Source of the DNA: Ferriphaselus amnicola
Lineage (GTDB): Bacteria > Pseudomonadota > Gammaproteobacteria > Burkholderiales > Gallionellaceae
Reading direction: 5' to 3'
Assembly (NCBI RefSeq): GCF_000974685.2
Contig: NZ_AP018738.1
Span: forward strand, 620,001 to 684,000
Length of the DNA: 64,000 bases
Shown: positions 38,847 through 48,090 of the stretch, in pieces
Layout of the letters: every line of letters begins with the position of its first letter
Position numbering within the stretch: the first letter of the stretch is position 1
Program-made: the position numbers and the translations under genes
Notes under the pieces: generated by a model
Databases searched by the model: none
Told to the model about the DNA's origin: nothing
The model's input: the letters and a program-made list of their open reading frames with translations, nothing else

Positions 38847-41639
38847 ATGCGTACAAATTTGCCAGTGACGAACAACGAATATGTGCTTGCAGAGGACGCT
38901 ATGTTGGTGTCAGGGACTGACACCAAGGGCGTGATTACCTTTTGTGAGAGGAACTTCGTTGAGGCGAGCGGCTATCTTGAAAAAGAGCTGATCGGGCAGC
39001 CGCACAATCTGATTCGTCATCCCGATATGCCTATTGAGGCATTCGCGGATATGTGGCATCAGCTTAAGCTGGGCAAAACTTGGACGGGCGTCGTAAAGAA
39101 TAGGCGTAAAAATGGCGACTTCTACTGGGTATTGGCTAATGTCACGCCGTTGCAGCAGAATGGTCAAATTACCGGCTATATGTCGGTACGCAGCAAGCCG
39201 ACCCATGATCAAGTGTCACAAGCTGAAAGTGCATACCGTAATTTCCGCAATGGTCAGGCCAGAGGATTGTCGATCAGAGAGGGGAAAGTAGTAAAGACTG
39301 GTGTGATAGCAGGCGTGCGTGTCTGGCTCAACCATCTGACGGTTGCTCAACGTCTTTCAGCGGCTTTTGCGGCCGTGTTGGTGCTGTTAGCGATAACGGG
39401 TGTTATGGCCTATCGCAACATGCAGGAATTCGGAGAGCAGTGGCATGAATATCGCGCCACTGTTTCTAAGAAGCGAGTGCTGATGGATCACGCTCGAATA
39501 GAACTGGGTGACGGTATCCACCATTTCAAGAATTACTTGATTCGAGGTGGCGACTACAAAGAGAAGTTTGTTGCGGATATGGCTGCACTGGAAAAGACAG
39601 TGGCTGAGTTCAAGGCTACCTCTGGTTTGACTGAGGCTGAGTCGCAGGCACTGGCGCAGATCAATGAGGGGCGCATCAACTATTTGAAAGCCATGGATGA
39701 TATGGTGCATTTGAAATCACTCAACAAGAGTATTGGTGAGATCGATAGCGCGATCAAGGGGGCAGACAAGTCGATTGCAGCGGGTATTGATGTCTTGGAT
39801 CAAGGCATCGGAGTTCAGGGTAAGCAGCGTACCGATACGATCGATCATCGCATAGGTGAGGGTAATCGTAATATGCTGGTCGTGGTCATAACTGCTTTCC
39901 TGTTGGGGGCATTCCTAGCCTTTTTGATGGTCAGGAATATACTGGTGCCAGTACGCAAGGCTACGCGTGCGGCTGCCGCGGTGGGTGGCGGGGATCTAGC
40001 ACATCGTATCGATGCCGAAGGGCGCGGTGACGAGCTGGGTGTGCTGCTCGACGCATTCAAGGCTATGCAGATTCAAATGGGGTACTCGATCAAACAGTCG
40101 CAGCAGACAACTTCGGATGCATTGCGCATGAAGATGGCTCTGGACTCGGTCTCGTCGCCAGTGACGGTGTCTGATGACCGCAATGAAGTGATTTACTTCA
40201 ACGAAGCCATGCGGGGGCAGATTCGCAGGATGCAGCCAGAAATGACGAAGAAGTTCCCTGATTTCAATGAACATGGAATCATGGGGAAGCGAGTGGGGGT
40301 CTTCTTCGAAAGTGAGGATCTACGCACGGCTTATGCTGCGCCATTGGATGCCCCCAAGACGTTCGATGTGCCGATGGGCGGGCGCGATATGCGATTGCAG
40401 CCCAGCCCGATCTACGACAGCCAGCGCACGTATCTGGGGCGAGTCACTCAGTGGATGGACCGCACCACCGAGGTCGCTGTCGAACGCGAGATCGCTGCAA
40501 TCATCGAGTCGGCGTCTCAAGGGGATTTTACCCGCCACATTGAAGTGGCAGGTAAAGAGGGCTTCTTCCTCAAGCTGGCGGAAGATATGAACCGTTTGCT
40601 GGACACCACTTCGCGGAGCTTGGATGAGGTTGTGCGCGTGCTAGGTGCGCTCGCCCGAGGCGATCTGACAGAGACCATCAGTGGTAATTATCAAGGCACA
40701 TTCGGTAGGTTGAAAGATGATTCGAATGCCACGGTAGCTCAGTTGACGGAAACGATCAGCCGCATCAAGGAGGCAGCAGAAACGATCAACACGGCTTCGA
40801 AGGAGATCGCTTCAGGCAACACCGACCTGTCGCAACGTACCGAAGAACAAGCTTCCAGTCTAGAAGAAACCGCTTCCAGCATGGAGGAGATCACCTCCAC
40901 CGTGAAGCAGAATGCCGACAACGCGCGCCAAGCTAATCAACTAGCAGCAGGAGCCTCCGATGTGGCTGTGCGCGGTGGTGAAGTGGTAGGTAAAGTGGTC
41001 CACACCATGAGCTCGATCAGCGAAAGCTCGAAGAAGATCGTGGACATCATCTCGGTGATCGACGGCATCGCGTTCCAGACCAACATTCTGGCACTGAATG
41101 CGGCAGTGGAAGCGGCTCGTGCGGGTGAGCAAGGCCGTGGTTTTGCGGTGGTGGCGAGCGAAGTGCGCAATTTGGCTCAGCGCTCGGCCGCAGCAGCGAA
41201 AGAGATCAAGGGACTGATCGGCGACTCAGTGGACAAAGTCCAGACGGGCACGGCGCTGGTGGATCAGGCCGGAAAAACTATGGAAGAAGTGGTTACCGCA
41301 GTGAAGCGCGTGACCGACATCATGGCTGAGATCAGTGCTGCTTCGGCTGAGCAGAGCGCCGGTATCGAGCAAGTCAATCAGGCCATCAGTCAGATGGATG
41401 ACGTGACCCAGCAGAATGCGGCATTGGTCGAGCAAGCAGCGGCAGCAGCCGAATCGATGGAAGAACAGGCACAGCAGCTGGCGGCCATGATGTCCACGTT
41501 CAAACTGGCGGGCGAATCTGCTCAACGTAGTCGTGCTCCCAAGGCTCTGTCTGCACCTCCTTCTGCTGAGCGGCGTGGTGCCGCACGGGCACGGCCTGCG
41601 ATCAGCCAGTCCAGCGAAGAAGAGTGGGAAGAATTTTGA
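38847..41639 (+). CDS. Aer-like PAS chemoreceptor with CheR-docking tail
   Basis: A 930-residue receptor that begins with an Aer-type PAS domain (residues about 10-115: [32 protein letters not shown]), the class that binds FAD and senses redox or oxygen in Aer. TM1 at about 170-190 and TM2 at about 345-365 bracket a helical periplasmic domain, followed by HAMP. A second PAS-like module (about 425-525) and the signalling domain follow. The C-terminus ends EEWEEF, matching the tail of the preceding receptor. ATG at 38847 is preferred (GAGGAG seven bases upstream) over GTG at 38841. The two-sensor plan could let it compare internal redox state with an external signal. Confidence 0.92.
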   Translation: MRTNLPVTNNEYVLAEDAMLVSGTDTKGVITFCERNFVEASGYLEKELIGQPHNLIRHPDMPIEAFADMWHQLKLGKTWTGVVKNRRKNGDFYWVLANVTPLQQNGQITGYMSVRSKPTHDQVSQAESAYRNFRNGQARGLSIREGKVVKTGVIAGVRVWLNHLTVAQRLSAAFAAVLVLLAITGVMAYRNMQEFGEQWHEYRATVSKKRVLMDHARIELGDGIHHFKNYLIRGGDYKEKFVADMAALEKTVAEFKATSGLTEAESQALAQINEGRINYLKAMDDMVHLKSLNKSIGEIDSAIKGADKSIAAGIDVLDQGIGVQGKQRTDTIDHRIGEGNRNMLVVVITAFLLGAFLAFLMVRNILVPVRKATRAAAAVGGGDLAHRIDAEGRGDELGVLLDAFKAMQIQMGYSIKQSQQTTSDALRMKMALDSVSSPVTVSDDRNEVIYFNEAMRGQIRRMQPEMTKKFPDFNEHGIMGKRVGVFFESEDLRTAYAAPLDAPKTFDVPMGGRDMRLQPSPIYDSQRTYLGRVTQWMDRTTEVAVEREIAAIIESASQGDFTRHIEVAGKEGFFLKLAEDMNRLLDTTSRSLDEVVRVLGALARGDLTETISGNYQGTFGRLKDDSNATVAQLTETISRIKEAAETINTASKEIASGNTDLSQRTEEQASSLEETASSMEEITSTVKQNADNARQANQLAAGASDVAVRGGEVVGKVVHTMSSISESSKKIVDIISVIDGIAFQTNILALNAAVEAARAGEQGRGFAVVASEVRNLAQRSAAAAKEIKGLIGDSVDKVQTGTALVDQAGKTMEEVVTAVKRVTDIMAEISAASAEQSAGIEQVNQAISQMDDVTQQNAALVEQAAAAAESMEEQAQQLAAMMSTFKLAGESAQRSRAPKALSAPPSAERRGAARARPAISQSSEEEWEEF

Positions 41640-41656
41640 TCGGATAGGTGGGTAAC

Positions 41657-42544
41657 ATGGCTGATGTCGGAGCATCACTCAAGAGTGGGCGCGAGTTCGA
41701 GTTCACGGAGCGGGATTTTGATCGTATTCGCAAGTTGATTTATGCGCATGCGGGTATCTCACTCAACGAAAGTAAACAAGAGTTGGTGTATAGCCGTTTG
41801 TCTCGTCGTTTGCGGGCTACGGGGCTTACGACGTTTGGCGAATATCTAAAGCTCTTGGAGAGTGGTAATGAAGAGGAGTGGGAGGCATTCACCAATTCGC
41901 TGACCACGAATCTCACGGCATTCTTCCGCGAGCCGCATCATTTTCCCTTACTGGCCGAACATTTGCGGGCGCGTAAGGGCAAAGGGCCGATCAGCTTATG
42001 GTGTTCGGCCTCGTCAACGGGTGAGGAGCCGTATTCGATGGCGATCACAGCGGCAGAGACCTTTGGTACATTGACACCTCCGGTGACAATCATCGCAACC
42101 GATCTAGATACTCATGTGCTAGAAAAAGCCAGAGCGGGCGTCTATTTGGAAGAACGCATCAGCAAGATGAATCCAGATCTGATCAAAAAATATTTTCAGC
42201 GAGGTACAGGCAAGCAGGAAGGTTATGTGCGGGTGCGGCAGGAGTTGCGCAATCTGATCACCTTTCGACAGGTCAATCTGTTGGCGAAGGATTGGCCGGT
42301 GCGGGGGCCGCTGGATGCGATTTTCTGTCGCAATGTAATGATTTATTTCGACAAATCTACACAATTGGACATCTTGAAGAAATTCGTGCCGCAGTTACGC
42401 AGTGATGGTTTGCTATTCGCTGGGCATTCCGAAAGTTTCCATCACGCCGAAGACTACTTCAGGTTACGAGGTAAAACGGTGTACGAGTTGGCTCCAAAGT
42501 ACAAAGCCCAGCATGGGGTAGATGAGGCGCGACAACGCAGCTGA
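41657..42544 (+). CDS. cheR: Chemotaxis receptor methyltransferase CheR
   Basis: Transfers methyl groups from S-adenosylmethionine to receptor glutamates. The 295 residues (from ATG at 41657, ribosome site AGGTGGG) have the N-terminal helical domain and the Rossmann domain. Motifs are TTNLTAFFREPHHFPLL, the SAM-binding SASSTGEEPYS and the CRNVMIYFDK region. It lies directly after two receptors that carry xWxxF tails, the docking site for CheR. Confidence 0.96.
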   Translation: MADVGASLKSGREFEFTERDFDRIRKLIYAHAGISLNESKQELVYSRLSRRLRATGLTTFGEYLKLLESGNEEEWEAFTNSLTTNLTAFFREPHHFPLLAEHLRARKGKGPISLWCSASSTGEEPYSMAITAAETFGTLTPPVTIIATDLDTHVLEKARAGVYLEERISKMNPDLIKKYFQRGTGKQEGYVRVRQELRNLITFRQVNLLAKDWPVRGPLDAIFCRNVMIYFDKSTQLDILKKFVPQLRSDGLLFAGHSESFHHAEDYFRLRGKTVYELAPKYKAQHGVDEARQRS

Positions 42545-42555
42545 AAGGGGATTTC

Positions 42556-43164
42556 ATGGACAGAGCTGTAGAGGAAGTTCTATCGCCGAATCTGTATTTC
42601 GACGGTAATTTTAATACCGAGGCAGTCAAGATACTGCCGGGCGAGTATTACATCACCTCGCGCGACATGTTGTTGGTTACGACACTGGGATCTTGCGTGG
42701 CAGCCTGCATCCGCGACAAAGTGAGTGGCATAGGAGGAATGAATCACTTCATGCTCCCGGATAACAAGCTCGACTCCAATCCGGTTGCAGGAGCATCGGC
42801 ACGCTATGGTGCTTATGCGATGGAGGTGTTGATCAATCAGTTGCTGAAGATCGGTGCGCGTCGCTCAAATCTGGAGGCCAAGATATTTGGTGGTGGTAGC
42901 GTGTTGCGTGGATTTACCACGGCGAATGTCGGTGCCCGCAATGTGGAGTTCGTGCTTGAGTACCTGCAAACTGAAGGTATCCCCATCGTAGCCGAGGATT
43001 TACTGGATATCTATCCACGTAAAGTCTATTTCTTTCCGCGCACCGGCAAGGTGAAAATGAAGAAACTGCGCAACGTTCATAATGACACCATCATTGAGCG
43101 CGAACAGTCCTACAGCTCCAAGCTGAAAGCTGCGAATGTTCAGGGTGATGTGGAGTTGTTCTGA
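42556..43164 (+). CDS. cheD: Chemoreceptor glutamine deamidase CheD
   Basis: CheD deamidates receptor glutamines and in some species works with CheY or CheC. The 202 residues have the catalytic Cys47 (in [12 protein letters not shown]) and His64 (in GGMNHFMLP), plus the [12 protein letters not shown] motif and the conserved Thr region. It shares its last base with the cheB ATG. Confidence 0.95.
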   Translation: MDRAVEEVLSPNLYFDGNFNTEAVKILPGEYYITSRDMLLVTTLGSCVAACIRDKVSGIGGMNHFMLPDNKLDSNPVAGASARYGAYAMEVLINQLLKIGARRSNLEAKIFGGGSVLRGFTTANVGARNVEFVLEYLQTEGIPIVAEDLLDIYPRKVYFFPRTGKVKMKKLRNVHNDTIIEREQSYSSKLKAANVQGDVELF

Positions 43165-44252
43165 TGACTTTAGAGGCAATAGCGAAACCTAAAATCAAAG
43201 TGTTGATCGTTGATGACTCGGCATTGGTGCGTAGCATTCTAAAGGAGGTCATCAATAGCTTCCCCGATATGCAAACTATCGGCGTTGCTAGCAACCCCTT
43301 GCAGGCGCGTGAGTTGATCAAAACGCTAAACCCGGATGTGATGACTCTGGATGTTGAGATGCCGCAGATGGACGGGCTGACTTTCCTCGACAAGGTGATG
43401 CGTTTACGCCCCATGCCAGTGCTGATGATTTCCAGCTTGACCGAGCGCAGCTCCGAGGCGGCGCTGAAGGCTTTGGAGTTGGGGGCCGTGGATTTTGTCG
43501 CTAAACCTAAGTTGGGAATCGCTGATGGCTTGCGTGGATATGCCGATGAGATCGCTGAAAAGATACGCACTGCTTATGTGACTAATCCTTCTCGCCATAG
43601 CCGGACGACAGCCCCGAGTGCCAAAGTGCTGCCATCTTTGGGTAGCAAATTCTCTACCACGGAAAAAGTCATATTAGTGGGGGCTTCTACGGGGGGCACC
43701 GAAGCGATCAAGGCATTCCTGATGCCGATGCCTGCGGATTCCCCAGCGATCCTGATTACTCAGCATATGCCGGAGGCATTTACCAAATCATTCGCTGATC
43801 GTTTGAATGGATTGTGTCGCATCACAGTGAAGGAGGCAGAAGATGGGGAGCGAGTGTTGCCCGGCCATGCGTATATTGCACCCGGCCATTCCCATCTGCT
43901 CATTAAACGTAGTGGTGCGAACTACGTCACTGAGCTGAGTCAGGCTGCCCCTGTGAATCATCACCGACCGTCAGTCGAAGTCTTGTTTCGTTCTGGTGCT
44001 CAGCACGCGGGTAAGAATGTACTTGGGGTGATGTTGACGGGTATGGGGAAGGATGGGGCGTTGGCGATGTTGGAGATGCGTCAGGCTGGGGCTTACAACT
44101 TCGCTCAAAATGAGGCGACTTGTGTAGTATTCGGAATGCCGCGTGAAGCGATTGCGGTGGGCGCCGTGGATGAGATCGTACCTATACACGAAATGGCGCA
44201 AAAAGTGCTGGCCAAGCTAGCGCAGGTGGGCGGTGGGGTAACAAGGGTTTGA
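43164..44252 (+). CDS. cheB: Chemotaxis response regulator methylesterase CheB
   Basis: Removes methyl groups from receptors when phosphorylated. The 362 residues combine a receiver ([14 protein letters not shown]; phospho-Asp in [13 protein letters not shown]) with the C-terminal esterase, whose catalytic Ser-His-Asp are in [22 protein letters not shown] and [10 protein letters not shown]. It completes a CheR-CheD-CheB adaptation set. Fifteen bases separate it from the STAS gene. Confidence 0.96.
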   Translation: MTLEAIAKPKIKVLIVDDSALVRSILKEVINSFPDMQTIGVASNPLQARELIKTLNPDVMTLDVEMPQMDGLTFLDKVMRLRPMPVLMISSLTERSSEAALKALELGAVDFVAKPKLGIADGLRGYADEIAEKIRTAYVTNPSRHSRTTAPSAKVLPSLGSKFSTTEKVILVGASTGGTEAIKAFLMPMPADSPAILITQHMPEAFTKSFADRLNGLCRITVKEAEDGERVLPGHAYIAPGHSHLLIKRSGANYVTELSQAAPVNHHRPSVEVLFRSGAQHAGKNVLGVMLTGMGKDGALAMLEMRQAGAYNFAQNEATCVVFGMPREAIAVGAVDEIVPIHEMAQKVLAKLAQVGGGVTRV

Positions 44253-44267
44253 CGAGGAGAGCGGCAA

Positions 44268-44576
44268 ATGCAAACAAGTGTGCTTGTATCAGGTGGAATA
44301 GCCACCGTGGATATCATGGGCAGGTTCGATTTTAGTGCGCATCGAGGTTTCAAGGAAGCTTACGATCCTTTACTTAGTGATGGAAGTGTAACGTCTTTTG
44401 TCATTGACCTTTCTGGGGTGGACTATATGGATAGCTCGGCGCTGGGTATGTTGCTTATGCTGCGTGAGCGAGCTCAAGCAGTGAATAAAAAAGTGACATT
44501 GAGCAGGCCCAACCATACTGTGTCGCAGATCCTAGACATTGCTAATTTCGCCAAGCTGTTTCCCATCTCTAAATAA
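44268..44576 (+). CDS. STAS-domain anti-sigma factor antagonist
   Basis: A 102-residue single STAS domain with the phosphorylatable Ser in YMDSSALGMLLML (about residue 56). Such proteins bind an anti-sigma or other partner when unphosphorylated and are reset by PP2C-type phosphatases. The next gene encodes exactly such a phosphatase fused to a receiver and kinase-like domain. The pair resembles HsbA/HsbR of Pseudomonas, which ties into flagellar and biofilm control. The function is inferred from arrangement. Confidence 0.88.
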   Translation: MQTSVLVSGGIATVDIMGRFDFSAHRGFKEAYDPLLSDGSVTSFVIDLSGVDYMDSSALGMLLMLRERAQAVNKKVTLSRPNHTVSQILDIANFAKLFPISK

Positions 44577-44589
44577 AGTCGAGATCACT

Positions 44590-46302
44590 GTGAGTCAGGC
44601 ATTGCGAGTGTTGGTGGTGGACGATACGCGAACAAATCGCGTGCTGATGGAAACCATGCTCAAGAAAATGGGACATCTGCCCATGGTCGCCGAAAGCGGA
44701 GAGCAGGCCATAACCCTGTTCCGCGAGCATCAGCCAGATGTAGTGCTTGTGGATGTGATGATGCCGGTCATGGATGGTTATGAGACGGTGCGGGCGTTGA
44801 GGCGGGTCGCCGATACTTGGATCCCCATTGTTTTTGTCAGTGCCATGGGCGATAGCCAGCATATCGTACGCGGCATTCAGGTTGGTGCTGACGACTACCT
44901 CATAAAACCGGTCAATTACAGCATCCTTGAAGTCAAACTGGAGATGCTGCATCAGCGTATCCGTATGGCCGAGCAGTTGGCGGAGCAGAATCGCCAACTC
45001 ATTGAGCATAAAGCTAAGACGGAAGAAGAAGGGCAGTTGGCGCAAGAGTTCATGCGGCGACTGGCGGCTCTCGACAAAATTCACGATCCCTTGATTAAGT
45101 TGCATCTGTTGCCTGCGGAAGACTTTAGCGGCGACTTGATTGCAGTGGCCCGGACCCCCGCAGGACAGTTGCACGTGATGTTGGCCGATAGTACCGGTCA
45201 CGGATTGACTTCTGCGCTGGCAGTGATGCCCGTGTTGCAGCCCTTTCAAGTCATGTCGCAAAAGGGCTTTAGCATTGCGGCGATTGCCGGCGAGATCAAT
45301 CGCAAGGTCAAAGAATACCTACCGCAGAATCGTTTTGTCGCAGCAATTTTGCTTTCGCTGGATATCGAGAATCGGCTGGTCGAAGTCTGGAATGGTGGCT
45401 GTCCGCCAGCAGTCCTGATGAACTCCGTGGGTGATGTTGAGTGGAAATTTAACTCGACTCAACTACCTTTGGGCATTCTCTCATCAGATCAGTTTGACGG
45501 TACGGTCGAGCGCTATTGCTATGGAGAAATGCCGTGTCAGGTATTGTTGTCCTCAGATGGCGCGGTGGACTGTGCGGATCACACGAGTTTGGAGCGTGGT
45601 ATGGAGCGCTTGCTGCACTCTGCTCGAGAGGCTGCCCCGGCTGATCGACTGGAGGCCATGCTCGAGATGCTGGAAGAGCAGCTGGAAGAGATGGAGTCGC
45701 GTGACGACATCGCCCTCATCTTTGTCGATTGCCCTGCTGAGGCGCGCGTCGAGTTAGTGGCTAACACTCCTGTGCCATTAGTCGAGGATAAGCAGGGAGG
45801 GGTTGAGAGCATCGAGTGGCAGTTTGATCTGACTTTGACTGCGCCGCAGTTGAAGCGGCTTGATGTTGTGCCACTGCTGCTTAGTCTCGTCAATCAGATC
45901 GAGCCAGATAATGTATCAATTGCGGGCAAGTTATTCTTGGTCATGTCAGAGCTGTTCAATAATGCGTTGGATCACGGTCTGCTTAAGCTAGACTCGACGT
46001 TGAAACATGACTCGACAGGGATGGAGCGTTACTACGAACAGCGTATCTCTAGCTTAAAGCAGCTTGAAACGGGCGAGGTATTCATTGGGCTGGAAAAAGT
46101 GCGTAGCGAGTCTGGCTTGTTTGTGCGCGTGACGATTCGGGATAGTGGGGATGGATTCGACCATCACTTACTGAAGCACGAAAATGACGAAAGCGATGAG
46201 CGACGTCATGGTCGCGGCATCGCGCTCGTGCGCAGTCTCGGCAACGATATGGCTTTTGTAGGGAGCGGTTCTGAAGTTCAGGTCAACTTGTCTTTGAGCT
46301 GA
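44590..46302 (+). CDS. Response regulator with PP2C phosphatase and kinase-like ATPase domain (RsbU/HsbR-like)
   Basis: About 570 residues from the GTG at 44590. Order: receiver (about 5-120, phospho-Asp in VVLVDVMMPVMDGY), a short coiled coil, PP2C/SpoIIE phosphatase (about 185-385: MLADSTGHGLTSALA; SSDGAVDCAD), and a C-terminal HATPase of the anti-sigma type (about 440-570: SELFNNALDHGLL; RDSGDGFD; GRGIALVRSL). Thus one protein could both phosphorylate and dephosphorylate the STAS partner next door, as in HsbR. Its receiver may take phosphate from one of the two CheAs. The longer open frame upstream (44539) overlaps the STAS gene and is not favoured. Confidence 0.88.
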   Translation: MSQALRVLVVDDTRTNRVLMETMLKKMGHLPMVAESGEQAITLFREHQPDVVLVDVMMPVMDGYETVRALRRVADTWIPIVFVSAMGDSQHIVRGIQVGADDYLIKPVNYSILEVKLEMLHQRIRMAEQLAEQNRQLIEHKAKTEEEGQLAQEFMRRLAALDKIHDPLIKLHLLPAEDFSGDLIAVARTPAGQLHVMLADSTGHGLTSALAVMPVLQPFQVMSQKGFSIAAIAGEINRKVKEYLPQNRFVAAILLSLDIENRLVEVWNGGCPPAVLMNSVGDVEWKFNSTQLPLGILSSDQFDGTVERYCYGEMPCQVLLSSDGAVDCADHTSLERGMERLLHSAREAAPADRLEAMLEMLEEQLEEMESRDDIALIFVDCPAEARVELVANTPVPLVEDKQGGVESIEWQFDLTLTAPQLKRLDVVPLLLSLVNQIEPDNVSIAGKLFLVMSELFNNALDHGLLKLDSTLKHDSTGMERYYEQRISSLKQLETGEVFIGLEKVRSESGLFVRVTIRDSGDGFDHHLLKHENDESDERRHGRGIALVRSLGNDMAFVGSGSEVQVNLSLS

Positions 46303-46400
46303 TACTGACCCTGCACTCAATTAGCTGAACTTTCCCTCCTTGTTCTCTGCTTTAAGTTGATAGGATTCAGCGACAATCCTCACCACTGAAGGAGTAGGCA

Positions 46401-47552
46401 GTGGCAGAAGATAGCGACCTAGAAAAAACAGAATCACCCTCAGAACGACGATTAGAGCAAGCGCGCGAAGAGGGGCAGCTTGCGCGTTCGCGCGAGCTGA
46501 ATACCTTTGCGGTCATGATGGCGGGCGGGGCAGGGCTGTGGCTGATGGGATCTTCGCTTAACACCAGCATGGTGAAGTTACTGCATGATGGTTTGAGTGT
46601 GACTCCTGAGCTGGCGTTCAAGCCTGAGCTGTTGTTGCCACACCTGTTCGACCTTGCTACGTCGGCACTGCTGGCGTTTGCACCGTTGTTGTTGTTACTG
46701 CTAGTGGTGGCGTTATTTGCCCCGATGTTGTTGGATGGCTGGGTATTCAGTACCAAAGCGCTGCAACCAAATTTCTCTCGCATGAATCCCTTCTCCGGCA
46801 TCGCTCGGATGTTCTCCAGTCACGGCCTGATTGAACTCGGCAAAGCGCTTGCCAAAGCGCTGCTGATCGGCGGGATCGCAACTTGGGTGATCTGGAAGAA
46901 CCGCGAGGTTTACCTGTTACTTTCCACCGAAGCGCCGAAAGTGGCTATTCCGCATCTGGCAACGATGATGTGGAGTTGCTTTTTGGCCATCATGGGCGCA
47001 CTGGCGATCATCGCCATGATCGACGTGCCATTTCAGCTCTATGAGCACCACAAGAAGCTAAAGATGACTAAGGAAGAGGTGCGTCAGGAAGCCAAGGAAA
47101 GCGAAGGCAATCCTGAGGTCAAGGGACGTATTCGCAGTATGCAGCGCGAGATGGCGCGCCGCCGCATGATGGCCGCGATCCCGACCGCCGATGTGGTGGT
47201 GACCAACCCGACCCACTTCTCTGTCGCTTTGAAATACAGTGAGAAGGGGATGCGCGCCCCCATTGTCGTTGCCAAAGGCACACATCTGATGGCCGCTCGC
47301 ATCCGCGAGGTCGCCACCGAGCACAACATCCCTATCCTCGAAGCGCCACCGTTAGCACGTGCTTTGTACAAGCACTGTGAGTTGGAGCAGTCGATCCCCG
47401 AAGCACTCTACAACGCCGTGGCGCAAGTGCTGGCCTACGTCTATCAACTGCGCAACTACAAGAAGCTGGGCGGAGCCGCTCCTGAGTTGCCGCACGAGTT
47501 GCCGGTTCCCGATGGTATGGACCCCGGTGCGCTGGATAATTCTCCGGCCTGA
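46401..47552 (+). CDS. flhB: Flagellar type III export protein FlhB
   Basis: FlhB is the membrane switch protein of flagellar export. The 383 residues start with GTG (ribosome site GGAGTAGGCA) and have four membrane helices (about 30-50, 90-115, 145-165 and 190-210). The self-cleaving NPTH motif is in VVVTNPTHFSVAL. The C-terminal cytoplasmic domain ends with a Pro-rich tail. It is alone here: flhA, flhF and the rest of the export genes do not follow. It is separated from the che genes by 98 bases that contain a small hairpin (AGGATT/AATCCT at 46362-46380). Confidence 0.96.
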   Translation: MAEDSDLEKTESPSERRLEQAREEGQLARSRELNTFAVMMAGGAGLWLMGSSLNTSMVKLLHDGLSVTPELAFKPELLLPHLFDLATSALLAFAPLLLLLLVVALFAPMLLDGWVFSTKALQPNFSRMNPFSGIARMFSSHGLIELGKALAKALLIGGIATWVIWKNREVYLLLSTEAPKVAIPHLATMMWSCFLAIMGALAIIAMIDVPFQLYEHHKKLKMTKEEVRQEAKESEGNPEVKGRIRSMQREMARRRMMAAIPTADVVVTNPTHFSVALKYSEKGMRAPIVVAKGTHLMAARIREVATEHNIPILEAPPLARALYKHCELEQSIPEALYNAVAQVLAYVYQLRNYKKLGGAAPELPHELPVPDGMDPGALDNSPA

Positions 47553-47600
47553 CGTGCCGGATAAGGTAGGATATTCACTCTGCATCATTCAACTCGGTTT

Positions 47601-48089
47601 ATGGGAAAAAACATCAAAACGTCCGTGCTGTTCGTTTGCATGGGCAATATCTGCCGGTCGCCGACAGCTGAAGCCGTGTTTCGTGCACGTGTCGAGGCGG
47701 CAGGGCTGGCCAAGCACATCGCTATCGACTCAGCAGGTACGCATGATTACCACATCGGCGAGCAACCGGATGCTCGCACGCAGCGTGCAGCGCGGCAGCG
47801 CGGCTACGATATGAGCGGATTGCGCGGGCGACAGGTGGGGCGGGACGATTTTCTTCAGTTCGACTATGTGTTGGCGATGGATCACGCCAACCTTTCCATC
47901 CTGCGCGCTTTGCGTCCTGAGCAGGCTGACAGCCATCTTGGATTGTTCCTGGAATTTGCTCGCAGCCACGCTGAACGGGAAGTTCCAGACCCTTACTACG
48001 GCGGTGCAGATGGTTTTGAGCGGGTGTTGGATATGGTCGAGGATGCTGCCGAAGGTTTGCTGACGCACGTCCGGCAGCGCTTGGGATGA
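47601..48089 (+). CDS. Low-molecular-weight protein-tyrosine phosphatase
   Basis: A 162-residue cytoplasmic phosphatase. The P-loop CX5R is Cys13 to Arg19 (VCMGNICRSPTAE), and the general-acid Asp lies in VPDPYYGG near residue 129. Family members dephosphorylate tyrosine kinases of polysaccharide export or act on phospho-arginine; neither partner is in view here. It starts 48 bases after flhB on the same strand. The stop abuts the next gene. Confidence 0.93.
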   Translation: MGKNIKTSVLFVCMGNICRSPTAEAVFRARVEAAGLAKHIAIDSAGTHDYHIGEQPDARTQRAARQRGYDMSGLRGRQVGRDDFLQFDYVLAMDHANLSILRALRPEQADSHLGLFLEFARSHAEREVPDPYYGGADGFERVLDMVEDAAEGLLTHVRQRLG

Positions 48090-48090
48090 G

